Assembly (NCBI RefSeq): GCF_013116825.1
Contig: NZ_JABFNS010000088.1
Coordinates: forward strand, 1-40,315
Length of the DNA stretch: 40,315 nt
Source of the DNA: Myxococcus xanthus
GTDB lineage: Bacteria > Myxococcota > Myxococcia > Myxococcales > Myxococcaceae
Direction of reading: 5' to 3'
Part shown: positions 1 through 8,948 of the stretch, in pieces
Numbering within the stretch: position 1 is the stretch's first letter
How the letters are laid out: each line of letters opens with the position of its first letter
Notes under the pieces: generated by a model
What the model saw: the letters and a program-made list of their open reading frames with translations, nothing else
Database searches by the model: none
What the model was told of the DNA's origin: nothing
Made by a program: the position numbers and the translations under genes

Positions 1-116
1 CCGGGGTCCGCCATGTCCAGGTACGCGTGCAGCAGCGGCCGGAAGTAGGGGTGCGCGCAGCGGTCGATGATGTCCTGGGCGCGCCGCTTGGGCGAGCGGA
101 TGTCCATGTTGAGCGC
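1..116 (-). pseudogene. 5'-truncated duplicate fragment of the acetyl-CoA hydrolase gene
   Basis: Read on the minus strand, this stretch encodes the equivalent of residues 442-480 of the CoA-transferase at 2148-3677. It matches 2239-2354 base for base except position 7 (T here, C at 2245), which changes a Gly codon to Asp. Directly upstream in the same frame (117-119 on the plus strand) is a TGA stop, so the copy cannot be the body of a complete gene. The homology starts abruptly at 116 and continues past the left edge of the window. It is either a stray fragment or, more likely, the end of the first unit of a tandem duplication. What lies to its left cannot be seen. Confidence 0.85.
1..116. 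repeat. Direct repeat, left copy (pairs with 2239-2354)
   Basis: 115 of 116 bases are identical to 2239-2354 in the same orientation, an offset of 2238 bp. Identity stops sharply between 116 and 117 (2354 and 2355 in the other copy). The left limit is outside the window. Confidence 0.97.
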
Positions 117-123
117 TCACCCC

Positions 124-1104
124 ATGCCGCTGTCTGTCGCGCCGATGATGGACTGGACGGACCGCAACTGCCGGTACTTCCACCGCCAGCTCAGCCGTCA
201 CACGCTGCTGTACACGGAGATGGTCACCACGGGCGCCATCCTGCATGGCGATCGGGAGCGGCTGCTGGGCTACGACGCCGCGGAGCACCCGGTGGCGCTT
301 CAGCTCGGCGGTTCGGAGCCGGCGGCGCTCGCCGAGTCCGCCCGCATCGGCGAGCAGTGGGGCTATGACGAAATCAACCTCAACGTGGGGTGCCCGAGCG
401 ACCGCGTCCAGTCGGGCCGCTTCGGCGCGTGCCTGATGGCGGAGCCGGACCTGGTGGCTCGGCTGGTGGGGGCGATGCGCGAGGCGGTGAGCATCCCGGT
501 GACGGTGAAGTCGCGCATCGCCATCGACGAGTTGGAGGAGTGGCCGACGCTGGAGGGCTTCATCCGGAAGGTGTCCGCCGCGGGCTGCACCCGCTTCATC
601 GTGCACGCGCGCAAGGCGTGGCTCCAGGGGCTGAGCCCCAAGGAGAACCGCGACGTCCCGCCGCTGCGCTACGACCTGGTCCACCGGCTCAAGGCGGAGT
701 TCCCGCACCTGGACCTCAGCATCAACGGCGGCATCAAGACGCTGGACGCCGCCGCGGAGCAGCTGCGCCACGTGGACGGGGTGATGATGGGCCGTGCGCC
801 GTATGAGAACCCATACCTGCTGGCCGAGGCCGACCGCCGTTTCTTCGGCGCCACCACGCCGGTGCCCCAGCGGCACGAAGTCGTCGAGGCCATGCTGCCG
901 TACATCGAGAAGGCCATGCTGCGCGGCGCGCCGCTGGGCGCCATCACCCGGCACATGCTGGGGCTCTTCCAGGGGCTCCCGGGGGCTCGCGCGTGGCGCA
1001 GGCACCTGAGTGAGAATGCCCACAAGCAGGGCGCGGGGCCGGAGGTCGTCGTGGCGGCGCTGGCGAAGGTACGGCGGGAGCCCGAAGCCGAAGTCGCGGC
1101 CTGA
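124..1104 (+). CDS. dusA: tRNA-dihydrouridine synthase, DusA type
   Basis: FMN- and NADPH-dependent enzyme that reduces uridines in the tRNA D-loop to dihydrouridine in the cytosol. The 326-residue product has the full DusA layout: [10 protein letters not shown] at the N-terminus (FMN site), NVGCPS with the active-site Cys at residue 90, [24 protein letters not shown], and the SINGGI / DGVMMGR phosphate-binding segments of the TIM barrel. The length is normal for DusA. The ATG at 124 gives the family's usual start; ATGs at 67, 100 and 106 lie in frame but inside the duplicated CoA-transferase fragment. No good ribosome binding site precedes any of them. Only 7 native bases separate the repeat junction from the start codon, so this copy may have lost its own promoter. 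The usual VK(H/C)RIG motif reads VKSRIAID here. Confidence 0.93.
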   Translation: MPLSVAPMMDWTDRNCRYFHRQLSRHTLLYTEMVTTGAILHGDRERLLGYDAAEHPVALQLGGSEPAALAESARIGEQWGYDEINLNVGCPSDRVQSGRFGACLMAEPDLVARLVGAMREAVSIPVTVKSRIAIDELEEWPTLEGFIRKVSAAGCTRFIVHARKAWLQGLSPKENRDVPPLRYDLVHRLKAEFPHLDLSINGGIKTLDAAAEQLRHVDGVMMGRAPYENPYLLAEADRRFFGATTPVPQRHEVVEAMLPYIEKAMLRGAPLGAITRHMLGLFQGLPGARAWRRHLSENAHKQGAGPEVVVAALAKVRREPEAEVAA

Positions 1105-1420
1105 GCGAGGGCATCACCCCGACACCAGAGGGAACCGCAGGGACGAGCCGCTTCCTTTCGGCCCGGCATGCGATTCCCTCTGGTCCACCGTCGCGCTCGG
1201 CGTGGTCCGTGCCCGCCCGAAGCTCCCCGCCACCCACGTGGTCCCCAAGCACCGCCCCAAGTCGGCGCTCTCACGGGGTGTCAGGCATTGCATCGGAGCT
1301 CGGCCCCACTCGCGAGCACCCCCGCCGCTCCGGGAGCATCAGGCCCGGAAGCAGCACCCGCGGCCGGAGCCGCCGTGTGCATGGCCATTCTTGTCGCATG
1401 CGCTGGCCGCGAAGGGCCCG
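1105..1420. other. Convergent intergenic region, no gene seen
   Basis: 316 bp between the stop codons of dusA and the TPR gene. The only structure noticed is an 11-bp perfect inverted repeat, ACCAGAGGGAA at 1124-1134 and its complement at 1174-1184, separated by 39 nt. The loop is long for a classical terminator and no T-run follows. No convincing coding frame or RNA gene is visible. Confidence 0.6.
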
Positions 1421-2137
1421 TCATGGTTTGCGCATGGTTCCTTCACGAAGCGCGTCCAGCAGGGCAGGTGGGTCGCCTTCACGAAAGGCGGAGAGTCCCG
1501 CCTCGAAGTCCGCGCGCGCGCCCTCCACGTCGCCTTGCCGCTCACGCAACACGCCACGCGCGTGCAGCAGCTCCGGGTCCACCTCGTCGCCCGTCTGGGA
1601 CGCGAGCGCCTGGGTGAGGTCCTGGGCCGCGTCGTCCAGCCGGCCCATGCGGGCCCGCGCGGCGGCGCGCTGTTGGAGCAGCCACGGGTTGCCCGGGGCC
1701 TCCTCAATCGCGAGCGTCCAGTCCCGCTCCGCCGCTTCATCCCGGCCCAGCGCCTCCAGTGCTTCGGCGCGCTTCATGTGCAGCACCAGGGCCTTCCGGT
1801 AGCCCGCCGCGACGAGCGCGTCGAAGTCCGCCACCGCGTCTTCATGGCGGCCCAATCTCGACAGGCACAAGGCCCGGTGCAGCCGGCTGGTGAGGTGGCC
1901 AGGTGCCAGCGCCAGCACGCGCTCGTACCACTCCAGCGCTTCCGCGGGGGCGCCGCCCCAGATGGCCAGCGTCTGCGCCACTTCCAGCAGCACGCGGGCC
2001 TGCCGGGGATGGGCCTCCGCCAGCGTCCGCGCGAGCGTGAGCGCGGAGGTGTACCGCCCGCTGCGTCGCAGGCGGTCCAGCTCCCGCAGCTGGGCGGCCA
2101 GCTCCGGGGGACAGGCTTCGCGGCCGTTGCGCTCCAC
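1421..2137 (-). CDS. TPR-repeat protein
   Basis: 238-residue protein made almost wholly of tetratricopeptide repeats (about five, residues 10-230), with typical positions such as 'ALEWYERVLALAPG', 'AVADFDALVAAG' and 'AAQDLTQALAS'. TPRs form helical scaffolds for protein binding. No signal peptide or catalytic domain is seen, so it is probably cytosolic and its partner is unknown. The start is a GTG 10 nt downstream of the stop codon of the CoA-transferase gene, so the two are very likely cotranscribed. The ribosome binding site is weak, which suggests dependence on translation of the upstream gene. If the 2238-bp repeat is a tandem duplication, a second copy of this gene should lie left of the window. 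Confidence 0.85.
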   Translation of the reverse strand: MERNGREACPPELAAQLRELDRLRRSGRYTSALTLARTLAEAHPRQARVLLEVAQTLAIWGGAPAEALEWYERVLALAPGHLTSRLHRALCLSRLGRHEDAVADFDALVAAGYRKALVLHMKRAEALEALGRDEAAERDWTLAIEEAPGNPWLLQQRAAARARMGRLDDAAQDLTQALASQTGDEVDPELLHARGVLRERQGDVEGARADFEAGLSAFREGDPPALLDALREGTMRKP

Positions 2138-2147
2138 CGCCGGTGTC

Positions 2148-3677
2148 TCAGCCGTTCTGGGGGAAGGCGCGCGTCGCCGCGTCGTAGTCCGCCCACCAGC
2201 CCTGGAGCGCCTTCATGTCGGTGGCGCGCGGCTCGTCGCCGGGGCCCGCCATGTCCAGGTACGCGTGCAGCAGCGGCCGGAAGTAGGGGTGCGCGCAGCG
2301 GTCGATGATGTCCTGGGCGCGCCGCTTGGGCGAGCGGATGTCCATGTTGAGCGCGTAGCCCTGCTCGGTGACGACGCACTTGATGTCGTGCTCGGTGTGG
2401 TCGATGTGCCGCACGTACGGCATGACACAGCTCACCGTGCGGCCATCCCGCAGCTTCCGCGTGGACGGCGTGTGGACGATGCTCAGGTACGCGTTGCGGA
2501 AGAAGTCACCCGACCCGCCCAGGCCATTGACGATGCGCGAGCCGTCGATGTGCGTGGAGTTGACGTGCCCGTAGATGTCCACCTCGATGGGCGTGTTCAT
2601 CGCGATGACGAAGAGGCGGGAGATGATTTCGGGGCTGTTGGACAGCCACATGGGCCGCAGCACCAGCCGGTCCTTGCTCCGCTCGAACATGTCGAGGAAG
2701 CGCTGGCGGCCCTCCGTGGAGAAGGACACCGCGGTGGCGGACGCGTATTCGAACTTCGCGTCATCCTCCACGTAGCGCAGCATCCCGTCCTGGAAGACCT
2801 CGGTCCAGAAGCGGATTTTCTGGAAGGGAGAGTCGTAGAGCTGGCCGATGATGGCGTTGGCCACGTTGCCCACGCCGGACTGGATGGGCGGCAGGCGCTT
2901 GCCCCAGTGGTACTGCTCGCGGCAGCGCATCAGGAAGTCGATGACGTGCTCGGCGATGCGCCTGGCGGTGTCATCCGCCGCCTTGAAGGGCACCGGGTGG
3001 TCGGGCGTGCGGGACTCCACCACCGCCACCACCTTGCTCAGGTCGAACTCCACGTAGGGGGTGCCGATGCGGTCCCTCACGTTCACCAGCGGCAGCGGCC
3101 AGCCCACGTGCGGATGGACGGCGGGCAGGACGATGTCGTGAAAGCCCGTGTAGTCCGGCCCGGAGGTGTTGACCTCGAGGACAATCTTCTTCGCGCGGGC
3201 CAGCGCCTCCGCGCTGATTCCCACCGACGACGTGAGGATGACGCTGCCATTCTTCCGGATGCGCGACACCTCGACGACGGCAACGTCGATGTCGCCGTAG
3301 AAGCCATACATCAGGTTGCGCGCGAAGGCGGACAGGTGGACGTCCGTGAAGTCCATCTCCCCAGCATGGATGCGGCGCCGCGAGGCAGGCGAGGACATGT
3401 ACGGGCCGCGCTTGGCGACGAAGGGCGCCATGGGGCCCTCCACGTCCTCGGACAGGGACGCGCCGGACAGCAGGGTGATGCGGGCGTCCGGTGCCGTCTG
3501 GGAGAAGTGCCAGGCGAGCGCCGGCAGGAACGTCTTCGGCTCACCCGACTTGGTGAAGCCGCTGATGGCCACGGTGTTGCCGTGGACGACGTGCTTCACC
3601 GCCTCTTCGACGGGGACGACCTTCGCCAGCAGTTCGGCGTTCTCGATGCGGTCCTTCAGCGTGCTCGTCACGGTCAT
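2148..3677 (-). CDS. Acetyl-CoA hydrolase / succinate CoA-transferase family protein
   Basis: Class I CoA-transferase of the AarC / Ach1 / YgfH (ScpC) family, which moves CoA between acetyl- or propionyl-CoA and succinate, or hydrolyses acetyl-CoA, in central carbon metabolism. The 509-residue product, counted from the ATG at 3677, has the typical features: SGFTKSGEPK near residues 39-48, the glycine-rich QSGVGN (266-271) that binds CoA, the catalytic glutamate E293 in FWTEVFQDG, and the C-terminal IYGHVNSTH, GLGGSGDF and HIDHTEHD motifs. Longer in-frame starts exist upstream but add a poorly conserved leader. A GGTGT-AAC-ACACC dyad at 3708-3720 lies 30 bp upstream of the start and could be an operator. 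The exact acceptor cannot be told from sequence. Codons 442-480 are duplicated at 1-116. Confidence 0.93.
   Translation of the reverse strand: MTVTSTLKDRIENAELLAKVVPVEEAVKHVVHGNTVAISGFTKSGEPKTFLPALAWHFSQTAPDARITLLSGASLSEDVEGPMAPFVAKRGPYMSSPASRRRIHAGEMDFTDVHLSAFARNLMYGFYGDIDVAVVEVSRIRKNGSVILTSSVGISAEALARAKKIVLEVNTSGPDYTGFHDIVLPAVHPHVGWPLPLVNVRDRIGTPYVEFDLSKVVAVVESRTPDHPVPFKAADDTARRIAEHVIDFLMRCREQYHWGKRLPPIQSGVGNVANAIIGQLYDSPFQKIRFWTEVFQDGMLRYVEDDAKFEYASATAVSFSTEGRQRFLDMFERSKDRLVLRPMWLSNSPEIISRLFVIAMNTPIEVDIYGHVNSTHIDGSRIVNGLGGSGDFFRNAYLSIVHTPSTRKLRDGRTVSCVMPYVRHIDHTEHDIKCVVTEQGYALNMDIRSPKRRAQDIIDRCAHPYFRPLLHAYLDMAGPGDEPRATDMKALQGWWADYDAATRAFPQNG
2239..2354. repeat. Direct repeat, right copy (pairs with 1-116)
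   Basis: This is the copy lying inside the intact CoA-transferase gene, covering codons 442-480. It differs from 1-116 only at 2245. The surrounding gene is uninterrupted, so this is the parental copy. Confidence 0.97.
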
Positions 3678-3707
3678 TCCTGGAGGGTGAATGCTGTGGG
3701 GGCACTG

Positions 3708-3720
3708 GGTGTAACACACC
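3708..3720. promoter_or_regulatory. Small dyad upstream of the CoA-transferase gene
   Basis: GGTGT and ACACC arms around AAC, in the divergent 196-bp region between the CoA-transferase (start 3677) and the M3 peptidase (start 3874). A short dyad like this may be chance; its position in a divergent promoter region is the only support. Confidence 0.25.
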
Positions 3721-3873
3721 GCGTCTTGCCCGTGGCCACGGTGTTGGCCGGGAACAGATGGGCAGGCAGGCATGTTGGTGTGCCCGCGATTCCGTCCCCC
3801 GGTTCGCGGCGCGATGCCGTTAGGCTGCGTCCCTCTTCAGTTAGCCCCCCTTTCGTCGGGAGACATCCTCTAC

Positions 3874-6087
3874 ATGCGTAAGCTCTTCTTCGCTGGCGCG
3901 GGCATGGCCGTCATCGTGTCCGCCGGCTGTGCGACGACCTCGCAGGAGTCCCAGAACATGGCCACCGCGCCTCAGACGACCGCCCCCGCCGCGCCGGCTG
4001 CTCCGGAGCAGGCCAACCCGCTGCTCGCGAAGTGGACGGGCGCCCATGGCGGCGTGCCGCCGTTCGACCAGGTGAAGGTGGAGCTCTTCAAGCCGGCGCT
4101 CGAGGCCGCGATGGAGCGGACGCGCGGCGAGCTGGCGGCCATCGCCAACGACACCTCGGCGCCCACGTTCGAGAACACCATCGTCGCGCTGGAGTCCGCC
4201 GGCAAGACGCAGGGCGAAGTGGAGACGCTCTACGGCATCTGGAGCTCGTCCATGAGCGGGCCGGAGTTCCAGGCGCTGGAGCGGGAGATGGCGCCGAAGC
4301 TGGCCGCCTTCGACGACGAAATCTTCCAGAACGAGGCGCTCTTCCGCCGCATCGAGGCGGTGTACCAGTCGCCCGACAAGGCGAAGCTGACGCCCGAGCA
4401 GCAGCGGCTCACCTGGCTGCACTACACGCGCTTCGTCCGCTCCGGCGCGAAGCTGGACGCGGCGGCCAAGCAGAAGCTGGCGGCCATCAACCAGCGGCTG
4501 GCGTCGCTCTACACGTCCTTCAGCCAGAACGTGCTCGCGGACGAAGAGGGCTACACCGTCGTCCTGGAGTCCGAGGCGGACCTGGCGGGCCTGCCGGACT
4601 CCGTGCGCGCGGGCGCCGCCGCCGCGGCCGAGTCGCGCGGTCAGAAGGGCAAGTGGATCATCACCAACACGCGCTCCTCCATGGAGCCGTTCCTGACGTA
4701 CTCGTCGCGGCGCGACCTGCGCGAGAAGGTCTGGCGCAACTACGTCAACCGCGGTGACAACGGCGACGCGCGCGACAACAACGTCATCATCGCCGAAGTC
4801 CTGAAGCTGCGCGCCGAGCGCGCCACGCTGCTGGGCTACAAGACGCACGCGCACTGGCGGCTGGAGAATGCCATGGCCCGCACGCCCGAGCGCGCCATGG
4901 AGCTGATGGAGGCCGTCTGGAAGCCCGCGGTGGCCCGCGTCCACGAAGAGGTCGCGGACATGCAGCGCGTGGCCAACAAGGAGGGCGCGAAGCTCAAGAT
5001 CGAACCCTGGGACTACCGCTACTACGCGGAGAAGGTCCGCAAGGCGAAGTACGACCTGGACCAGAACGAGGTGAAGCCCTACCTCCAGTTGGAGAAGCTG
5101 CGCGAGGGCATGTTCTGGGTGGCCGGCGAGCTGTTCGGCTTCTCCTTCACGCAGGTGAACGACGTGCCCGTGTTCCACCCCGACGTGCGCGTCTGGGAGG
5201 TGAAGGACCAGGCCAGCGGGCGTCACGTGGGCTTGTGGTACTTCGACCCGTACGCGCGCAAGGGCAAGCGCTCCGGCGCGTGGATGAACGCGTACCGCAG
5301 CCAGGAGCGGTTCCGGGGTGAAGTCACCACCATCGTCTCCAACAACTCCAACTTCGTGAAGGGCCAGCCCGGGGAGCCCGTCCTCATCAGCTGGGAGGAT
5401 GCCTCCACGCTGTTCCACGAGTTCGGCCACGCGCTGCACGGCCTCAGCTCCAACGTGACGTACCCGTCGCTGGCCGGCACCGCGGTGGCGCGCGACTACG
5501 TGGAGTTCCCCTCGCAGTTGCTGGAGCACTGGCTGTCCACGCCCGAGGTGCTGAACACCTACGCGCTGCACTACCAGACGGGGAAGCCCATTCCCCAGGC
5601 GCTGGTGGACCGCATCGAGAAGGCCGCCACCTTCAACCAGGGCTTCGGGACGGTGGAGTACCTGTCCAGCGCGCTGGTGGACATGAAGCTGCACCTGGCG
5701 GGGGCTACGCCCATCGACGCGGACGCCTTCGAGCGCGACACGCTCAACGCGCTGGGCATGCCGAAGGAAATCGTCATGCGGCACCGCACGCCGCAGTTCG
5801 GCCACGTCTTCGCGGGTGATGGGTACTCGGCGGGCTACTACAGCTACCTGTGGTCGGACACGCTGACGGCGGACGCCTACGAGCGCTTCACCGAAGGCAA
5901 GGGCGCCTACGACAAGGACGTGGCCGCGCTCCTGCGCAAGCACGTCTTCTCCGTGGGCAACACGCTGGACCCGGCCGACGCGTACCGCGCCTTCCGGGGC
6001 CGTGAGGCGGGCATCCAGGCCCTGATGCGCAAGCGCGGCTTCCCCGTGCCGGCCGCGCAGGCCGCGCCGAAGAAGGCCGCGAAGTAG
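3874..6087 (+). CDS. M3 family zinc metallopeptidase, lipoprotein (oligopeptidase / peptidyl-dipeptidase Dcp-like)
   Basis: Zinc peptidase that cleaves short peptides. The 737-residue product starts with a lipoprotein signal (MRKLFFAGAGMAVIVSAGC, lipidated Cys19) followed by an Ala/Pro-rich linker, so it should sit on the envelope, unlike the usual cytosolic Dcp and oligopeptidase A. The M3 catalytic core is complete: HEFGH at 515-519 supplies two His ligands and the catalytic Glu, and E544 in DYVEFPSQLLEHW is the third ligand, 29 residues from the first His as in thimet oligopeptidase. FDPYARKGKRSGAW and the C-terminal GYSAGYYSYLWSD segment also fit. The ATG at 3874 is chosen because it begins the signal peptide and has GGGAGA 10 nt upstream. 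A likely role is digestion of peptides released during predation or growth on protein; this is inferred. Confidence 0.93.
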   Translation: MRKLFFAGAGMAVIVSAGCATTSQESQNMATAPQTTAPAAPAAPEQANPLLAKWTGAHGGVPPFDQVKVELFKPALEAAMERTRGELAAIANDTSAPTFENTIVALESAGKTQGEVETLYGIWSSSMSGPEFQALEREMAPKLAAFDDEIFQNEALFRRIEAVYQSPDKAKLTPEQQRLTWLHYTRFVRSGAKLDAAAKQKLAAINQRLASLYTSFSQNVLADEEGYTVVLESEADLAGLPDSVRAGAAAAAESRGQKGKWIITNTRSSMEPFLTYSSRRDLREKVWRNYVNRGDNGDARDNNVIIAEVLKLRAERATLLGYKTHAHWRLENAMARTPERAMELMEAVWKPAVARVHEEVADMQRVANKEGAKLKIEPWDYRYYAEKVRKAKYDLDQNEVKPYLQLEKLREGMFWVAGELFGFSFTQVNDVPVFHPDVRVWEVKDQASGRHVGLWYFDPYARKGKRSGAWMNAYRSQERFRGEVTTIVSNNSNFVKGQPGEPVLISWEDASTLFHEFGHALHGLSSNVTYPSLAGTAVARDYVEFPSQLLEHWLSTPEVLNTYALHYQTGKPIPQALVDRIEKAATFNQGFGTVEYLSSALVDMKLHLAGATPIDADAFERDTLNALGMPKEIVMRHRTPQFGHVFAGDGYSAGYYSYLWSDTLTADAYERFTEGKGAYDKDVAALLRKHVFSVGNTLDPADAYRAFRGREAGIQALMRKRGFPVPAAQAAPKKAAK

Positions 6088-6089
6088 CC

Positions 6090-6103
6090 GCCCGGTGACG
6101 GGC
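6090..6103. terminator. Possible short terminator hairpin
   Basis: GCCCG-GTGA-CGGGC hairpin 3 nt after the stop of the M3 peptidase gene and 5 nt before the stop of thiD on the other strand. The stem is short and there is no T-run, so this is a weak candidate for a bidirectional terminator. Confidence 0.3.
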
Positions 6104-6108
6104 CCGGG

Positions 6109-6927
<819 letters not shown>

Positions 6928-6967
6928 GGTGCGGGAGCGGGCGCTCCGCCGCCAGCGCTTCCCGCGC

Positions 6968-8758
6968 TCAGGGGTCCAGGAAGGCGCGTTTCACCGCGTC
7001 CAGCAGCGGGTCCCTGTGGCCGTTCGTCGGCCGAAGGAAGTGCCCCTGGCTGAGGGTCCAGATGATGGCGCCGCCCAGGTTCTTCTCGCGCGCGTACTGG
7101 CCCTTGACGGAGATGGAGCGCGGGTCCTCGTAGGAGATGTAGTTGCAGAGCCCCGGGCCGTGGCCGGTGGGGAAGGACAGGTAGGGCACCTGGGCCACGT
7201 CGTCCCAGCGGCTGGCGTCCGCACGGTAGTAGTGCGTCATGATGTTGGTGTAGCTCATGAAGTTGTCGCTCTGGCCCTCGAAGACCCCCTCACGACCATC
7301 CAGGGGCGTGTTCGGCTCCGTCACGCCGCCCCAGCACGTCCCGAAGAAGCCGATGCCCACGCCCAGCCGTCCCGCGGGCACGCCCGCGTCCAGGTAGCCC
7401 TCCACGGAGTGCGAGACGGAGGTGGGGTGGAACTGCGAGTGGCCGTAGAGCGGACTGGAGTGCCAGCTCTCCCAGCCGCCCCAGTGACCGCTCATCTTGT
7501 AGGACATGATGTTGAGCTGGTCCACGCGCGACGCCAGCTGCTTCATGAAGTCGGCGCGATAGCGGCTCATCTTGAAGTTGGCGTTCAGCCAGTCCACCGG
7601 CACTGTGAGGATGATGTCCGGCCGCGCGGCGCGCAGGCCCTCCAGCAGCGCGAGCAGGGGCTCACCGTCATCGGGCTGCATGGGCGCGCCTTCCGGGATG
7701 TCCGCGGCCAGGATGATGGGCTCCCAGTCCACGTCGATGCCGTCGTAGCCCAGCTCGTCCATGAGCTGGATGATGTTGCGGATGAAGTGCGCGCGCTGGG
7801 CCTCGGACGCCGCGTGCACGAAGTTCCCGTGCTCGCCGAAGCCGCCGAGCATCAGCAGCGCCTTGCGCCCTTGCTGGTGCGCGCGCGTCGCCAGGGCCTT
7901 GGCCATGGCGCGGCCGTGGCTGTCGTCGACGTTGGCGTCGAAGTTCGCGTTGAGGGTGCCGTTGGGGTTCGGCTTGACGCGGCCCACGACGAGGTGGGTG
8001 ATGCCCGCCAGGTCCACCGCGTCCACCGGCTGCATCCACAGTTGGTAGCCCACGAAGTAGCCCGTCACCCATTCGGTGGGCTCGCCCCCGGCGCGGGGCT
8101 GGATGGTGTTGGCGACGGCGAGGGGGCCGTCCCCCTTCTCGTTGGTGGCCGCCACGGTGATGCGGTACGACACGCCGTTGAGCAGCCCGGGGATGACGGC
8201 GCTCGCGGCCGGCGCGTCCACCGTCACGGAGACGCCCCCAGGCTCCGCCGTCAGCCGGTACTGGCGCAGCGGCCGGCCACCGTAGCTGGCCGGTGCCAGC
8301 CAGCTCACGAAGGCGTGGCCGTTGCCCGGCGTGGCCCGGACGCCACGAGGCTGGCCCGGGACGGTGGGGTTGGAGATGGAGAGGCCGGGCTGCGGCGTCA
8401 CCAGCTCCGACTGCACGGAGGCGGGACCTTCCCCGTGAATGTTCACCGCCGCGACCTTGAACGTGTACGCGAAGCCGTTGTGGAGGCCGCGCACGGTGGC
8501 CTGGAGTTGGTCCGACGTGACGATGGCGCCGCCACAGGCGGGCTCACATCGCACGATGAAGTACATGACCGGGTCGCCGCCGTCGCTCGTGGGGGGCAGC
8601 CACGTCACCAGGGCCTCGGCATCGGCCGCCTGGGCCGTGGCCGCGCCCGGGGCGCCCGGAAGGCCCAGGTCCTCCGCACCTCCACTGGTGCAGCCAGCCA
8701 GTGTCCCCAGCACCAGGCCAAGCCAGCACTGTCTCCACACCGTGGATGGCTTCTTCAC
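6968..8758 (-). CDS. Secreted GH18 chitinase lipoprotein with two fibronectin type III domains
   Basis: Predicted chitin- or peptidoglycan-fragment-degrading glycoside hydrolase. The 596-residue product has a lipoprotein signal ending at LAGC (Cys23), two fibronectin III domains (about 35-123 and 133-222; WLPP...GL.NG.aYtf.VaAvN pattern in each), and a GH18 barrel from about 228 to the end. The barrel carries LMLGGFGEHGNF and the GH18 signature DGIDVDWE (339-346), with catalytic acid E346, plus the later 'NIMSYKMSGHWGG' strand with the substrate-binding Met-Tyr pair. The start is GTG at 8758, preceded by GGGGGT at a 6-8 nt spacing. Domain order (FN3 domains before the catalytic domain) is less common than the reverse. 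A role in degrading fungal or insect chitin fits a predatory lifestyle but is inferred. Confidence 0.92.
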   Translation of the reverse strand: MKKPSTVWRQCWLGLVLGTLAGCTSGGAEDLGLPGAPGAATAQAADAEALVTWLPPTSDGGDPVMYFIVRCEPACGGAIVTSDQLQATVRGLHNGFAYTFKVAAVNIHGEGPASVQSELVTPQPGLSISNPTVPGQPRGVRATPGNGHAFVSWLAPASYGGRPLRQYRLTAEPGGVSVTVDAPAASAVIPGLLNGVSYRITVAATNEKGDGPLAVANTIQPRAGGEPTEWVTGYFVGYQLWMQPVDAVDLAGITHLVVGRVKPNPNGTLNANFDANVDDSHGRAMAKALATRAHQQGRKALLMLGGFGEHGNFVHAASEAQRAHFIRNIIQLMDELGYDGIDVDWEPIILAADIPEGAPMQPDDGEPLLALLEGLRAARPDIILTVPVDWLNANFKMSRYRADFMKQLASRVDQLNIMSYKMSGHWGGWESWHSSPLYGHSQFHPTSVSHSVEGYLDAGVPAGRLGVGIGFFGTCWGGVTEPNTPLDGREGVFEGQSDNFMSYTNIMTHYYRADASRWDDVAQVPYLSFPTGHGPGLCNYISYEDPRSISVKGQYAREKNLGGAIIWTLSQGHFLRPTNGHRDPLLDAVKRAFLDP

Positions 8759-8802
8759 CGCGCACCCCCTGCGACGATCCGCGTCATCTACACGACTTGT
8801 GT

Positions 8803-8813
8803 TTCACGGTGAA
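8803..8813. promoter_or_regulatory. TTCAC-G-GTGAA palindrome in a divergent promoter region
   Basis: Perfect 5+1+5 palindrome 45 bp upstream of the chitinase start and 136 bp before the M20 peptidase start, in a locally AT-richer stretch (about 8785-8850). It is a plausible operator or promoter element for the chitinase. No regulator can be assigned. Confidence 0.3.
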
Positions 8814-8948
8814 TATGGAAAATAGTCACAGTGCTGGAAATTCGTGATTCGCGGAAGCGAGGCCTGCCGTGGGACTCAGCCCTGGAGATGCAGTGGGGTG
8901 GCGGGCTGCCTTTGCTAGCGTGAGGTGTCCCCACCGCGAGTCTTGCCG

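Noticed and set aside
1124-1184. 11-bp inverted repeat as a terminator for dusA
   Set aside because: The 39-nt loop and missing T-run make it a poor terminator; it is only mentioned under the intergenic entry.
1890-3881. 663-codon open frame on the plus strand
   Set aside because: It is antisense to the well-supported CoA-transferase gene and to part of the TPR gene. Its His/Val/Asp/Arg-rich translation is typical of shadow frames in high-GC DNA.
3841-5943. 700-codon open frame on the minus strand
   Set aside because: It is antisense to the M3 peptidase gene, which has all catalytic residues. Composition is that of a shadow frame.
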